DNA of 5,377 nt, from positions 1 to 5,377 of the forward strand of contig CANHCD010000169.1 of NCBI GenBank assembly GCA_947458795.1, read 5' to 3'. The stretch is from Cyclobacteriaceae bacterium (GTDB taxonomy: Bacteria > Bacteroidota > Bacteroidia > Cytophagales > Cyclobacteriaceae). The translations under genes were made by a program, and so were the position numbers. The notes beneath the pieces are model-generated. The model saw nothing but the letters and a program-made list of their open reading frames with translations, ran no database searches and was not told the origin of the DNA. Every line of letters begins with the position of its first letter. Positions within the stretch are counted from its first letter, which is position 1. This document shows positions 4,889 to 5,377 of the stretch, one piece after another.

Positions 4889-5377
4889 TTAGTAAATGAC
4901 CTCGATAAGTGAAGTGTCAAAAGCTGGTGTGTAAGTGGCTTCTTGTCCGCTGTTGGGTGTGTTGAGTTCCCAATAAAAGATAGAGTAGTTGGTGTTTCCG
5001 TTGTTCAAGCAATAGAAAGTTGTGTCTAGCGGACCATAAAAATCTTGTGCTGTAATGGGGCAACAACTCAAACAAGCCGCTAATCCTTCTTGCTTGATAT
5101 ACCTGAAATGATCTAAATTAGAAGGGTTCAGGTTTTTAAAATGTATTTTGGCCCATGACTGAGCGTTTGTCGATAGATTGTAAATATTGGCTTCCTTGAT
5201 GCTCAATGAGGAATAGTAAATGTCTTCTTCTATCGGAAAATATAAATCCTTGTTGATACGTAAAATATAGCGTTCCATTTTTTCTCGAGGTACAACAAAC
5301 TCATAAGTACCATTCGAAGCAAGCACGATACTTTTCACGAAAAGCTCATCTGAGGTACCAATCGGAACTTTGTAAAG
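4889..5377 (-). CDS. hypothetical protein, C-terminal part (runs off the window)
   Basis: The minus-strand frame is open from the window's right edge to the TAA at 4891-4889, giving the last 162 residues. A GTG at 5338 is unlikely to be the start because the frame continues upstream with plausible coding (LYKVPIGTSDELFV). Features, numbered from the window edge: a strand-rich part with NGTYEFVVPREKMERY (22-37), then SWAKIHFKNLNP (74-85), resembling the transthyretin-like folded domains of small Bacteroidota surface lipoproteins, and a cysteine group CLSCCP (102-107) with Cys123. The N-terminus, where a signal or lipobox would be, is missing. No enzyme motif is visible and I do not recognise the protein. 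It converges on the LolA-like gene with only 13 bases between stops and no hairpin terminator seen there. Confidence 0.68.
   Translation of the reverse strand, partial: LYKVPIGTSDELFVKSIVLASNGTYEFVVPREKMERYILRINKDLYFPIEEDIYYSSLSIKEANIYNLSTNAQSWAKIHFKNLNPSNLDHFRYIKQEGLAACLSCCPITAQDFYGPLDTTFYCLNNGNTNYSIFYWELNTPNSGQEATYTPAFDTSLIEVIY

Noticed and set aside
5336..5338. GTG at 5338 as the start of the minus-strand gene
   Set aside because: The frame stays open to the window edge with plausible coding sequence, so the gene is treated as partial.
1..5377. tRNA, rRNA, riboswitch, CRISPR or toxin-antitoxin elements
   Set aside because: No cloverleaf, rRNA-like stretch, spaced repeats or paired small toxin/antitoxin genes were recognised on either strand.

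Overview
The window looks like Bacteroidota DNA. The upstream half most resembles Cytophagales/Cyclobacteriaceae (Algoriphagus-like), judged from recalled protein similarity only. Supporting signs are the A-rich, Shine-Dalgarno-poor leaders, a TAAATTTG box that fits the Bacteroidota -7 consensus TAnnTTTG, and the protein families present. No IS element, integrase, RNA gene, CRISPR array or recognisable defence system was found.

Left part (1 to about 2291). The 3' end of a TPR-like gene is followed by an AT-rich gap with a good promoter. Next come an Lrp/AsnC-family regulator and a textbook intrinsic terminator. Almost touching the terminator is a NUDIX hydrolase gene, and 4 nt after it a MATE multidrug/Na+ antiporter gene. 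These are ordinary housekeeping genes. The NUDIX and MATE genes are probably co-transcribed.

Breakpoint (about 2284-2292). The MATE gene is convincing up to the start of its seventh membrane helix and then stops matching the family. From the same point, in the +1 frame, the DNA encodes what looks like the last 35 residues of an unrelated SRPBCC/polyketide-cyclase-like protein, ending at 2391. Two genes are therefore broken and joined back to back, with about 9 bp compatible with both reading frames. This is either a real microhomology-type deletion or rearrangement, or a chimeric join in the assembly. It is the most important observation here.

Right part (2392-5377). A compact three-gene operon follows: an ABC-type ATPase, an ABC-2 type permease (stop and start share one base, TAATG) and a secreted LolA-like lipoprotein-carrier-fold protein (ATGA overlap). 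Together they suggest an export system with a periplasmic partner of unknown cargo. A convergent gene on the minus strand, open at the window's right edge, encodes an unrecognised protein with features of Bacteroidota surface proteins. The ABC genes use leucine and arginine codons differently from the MATE gene, which fits the two halves having different histories. I see no convincing undescribed system; the fused-gene junction and the ABC/LolA-like operon deserve a second look.
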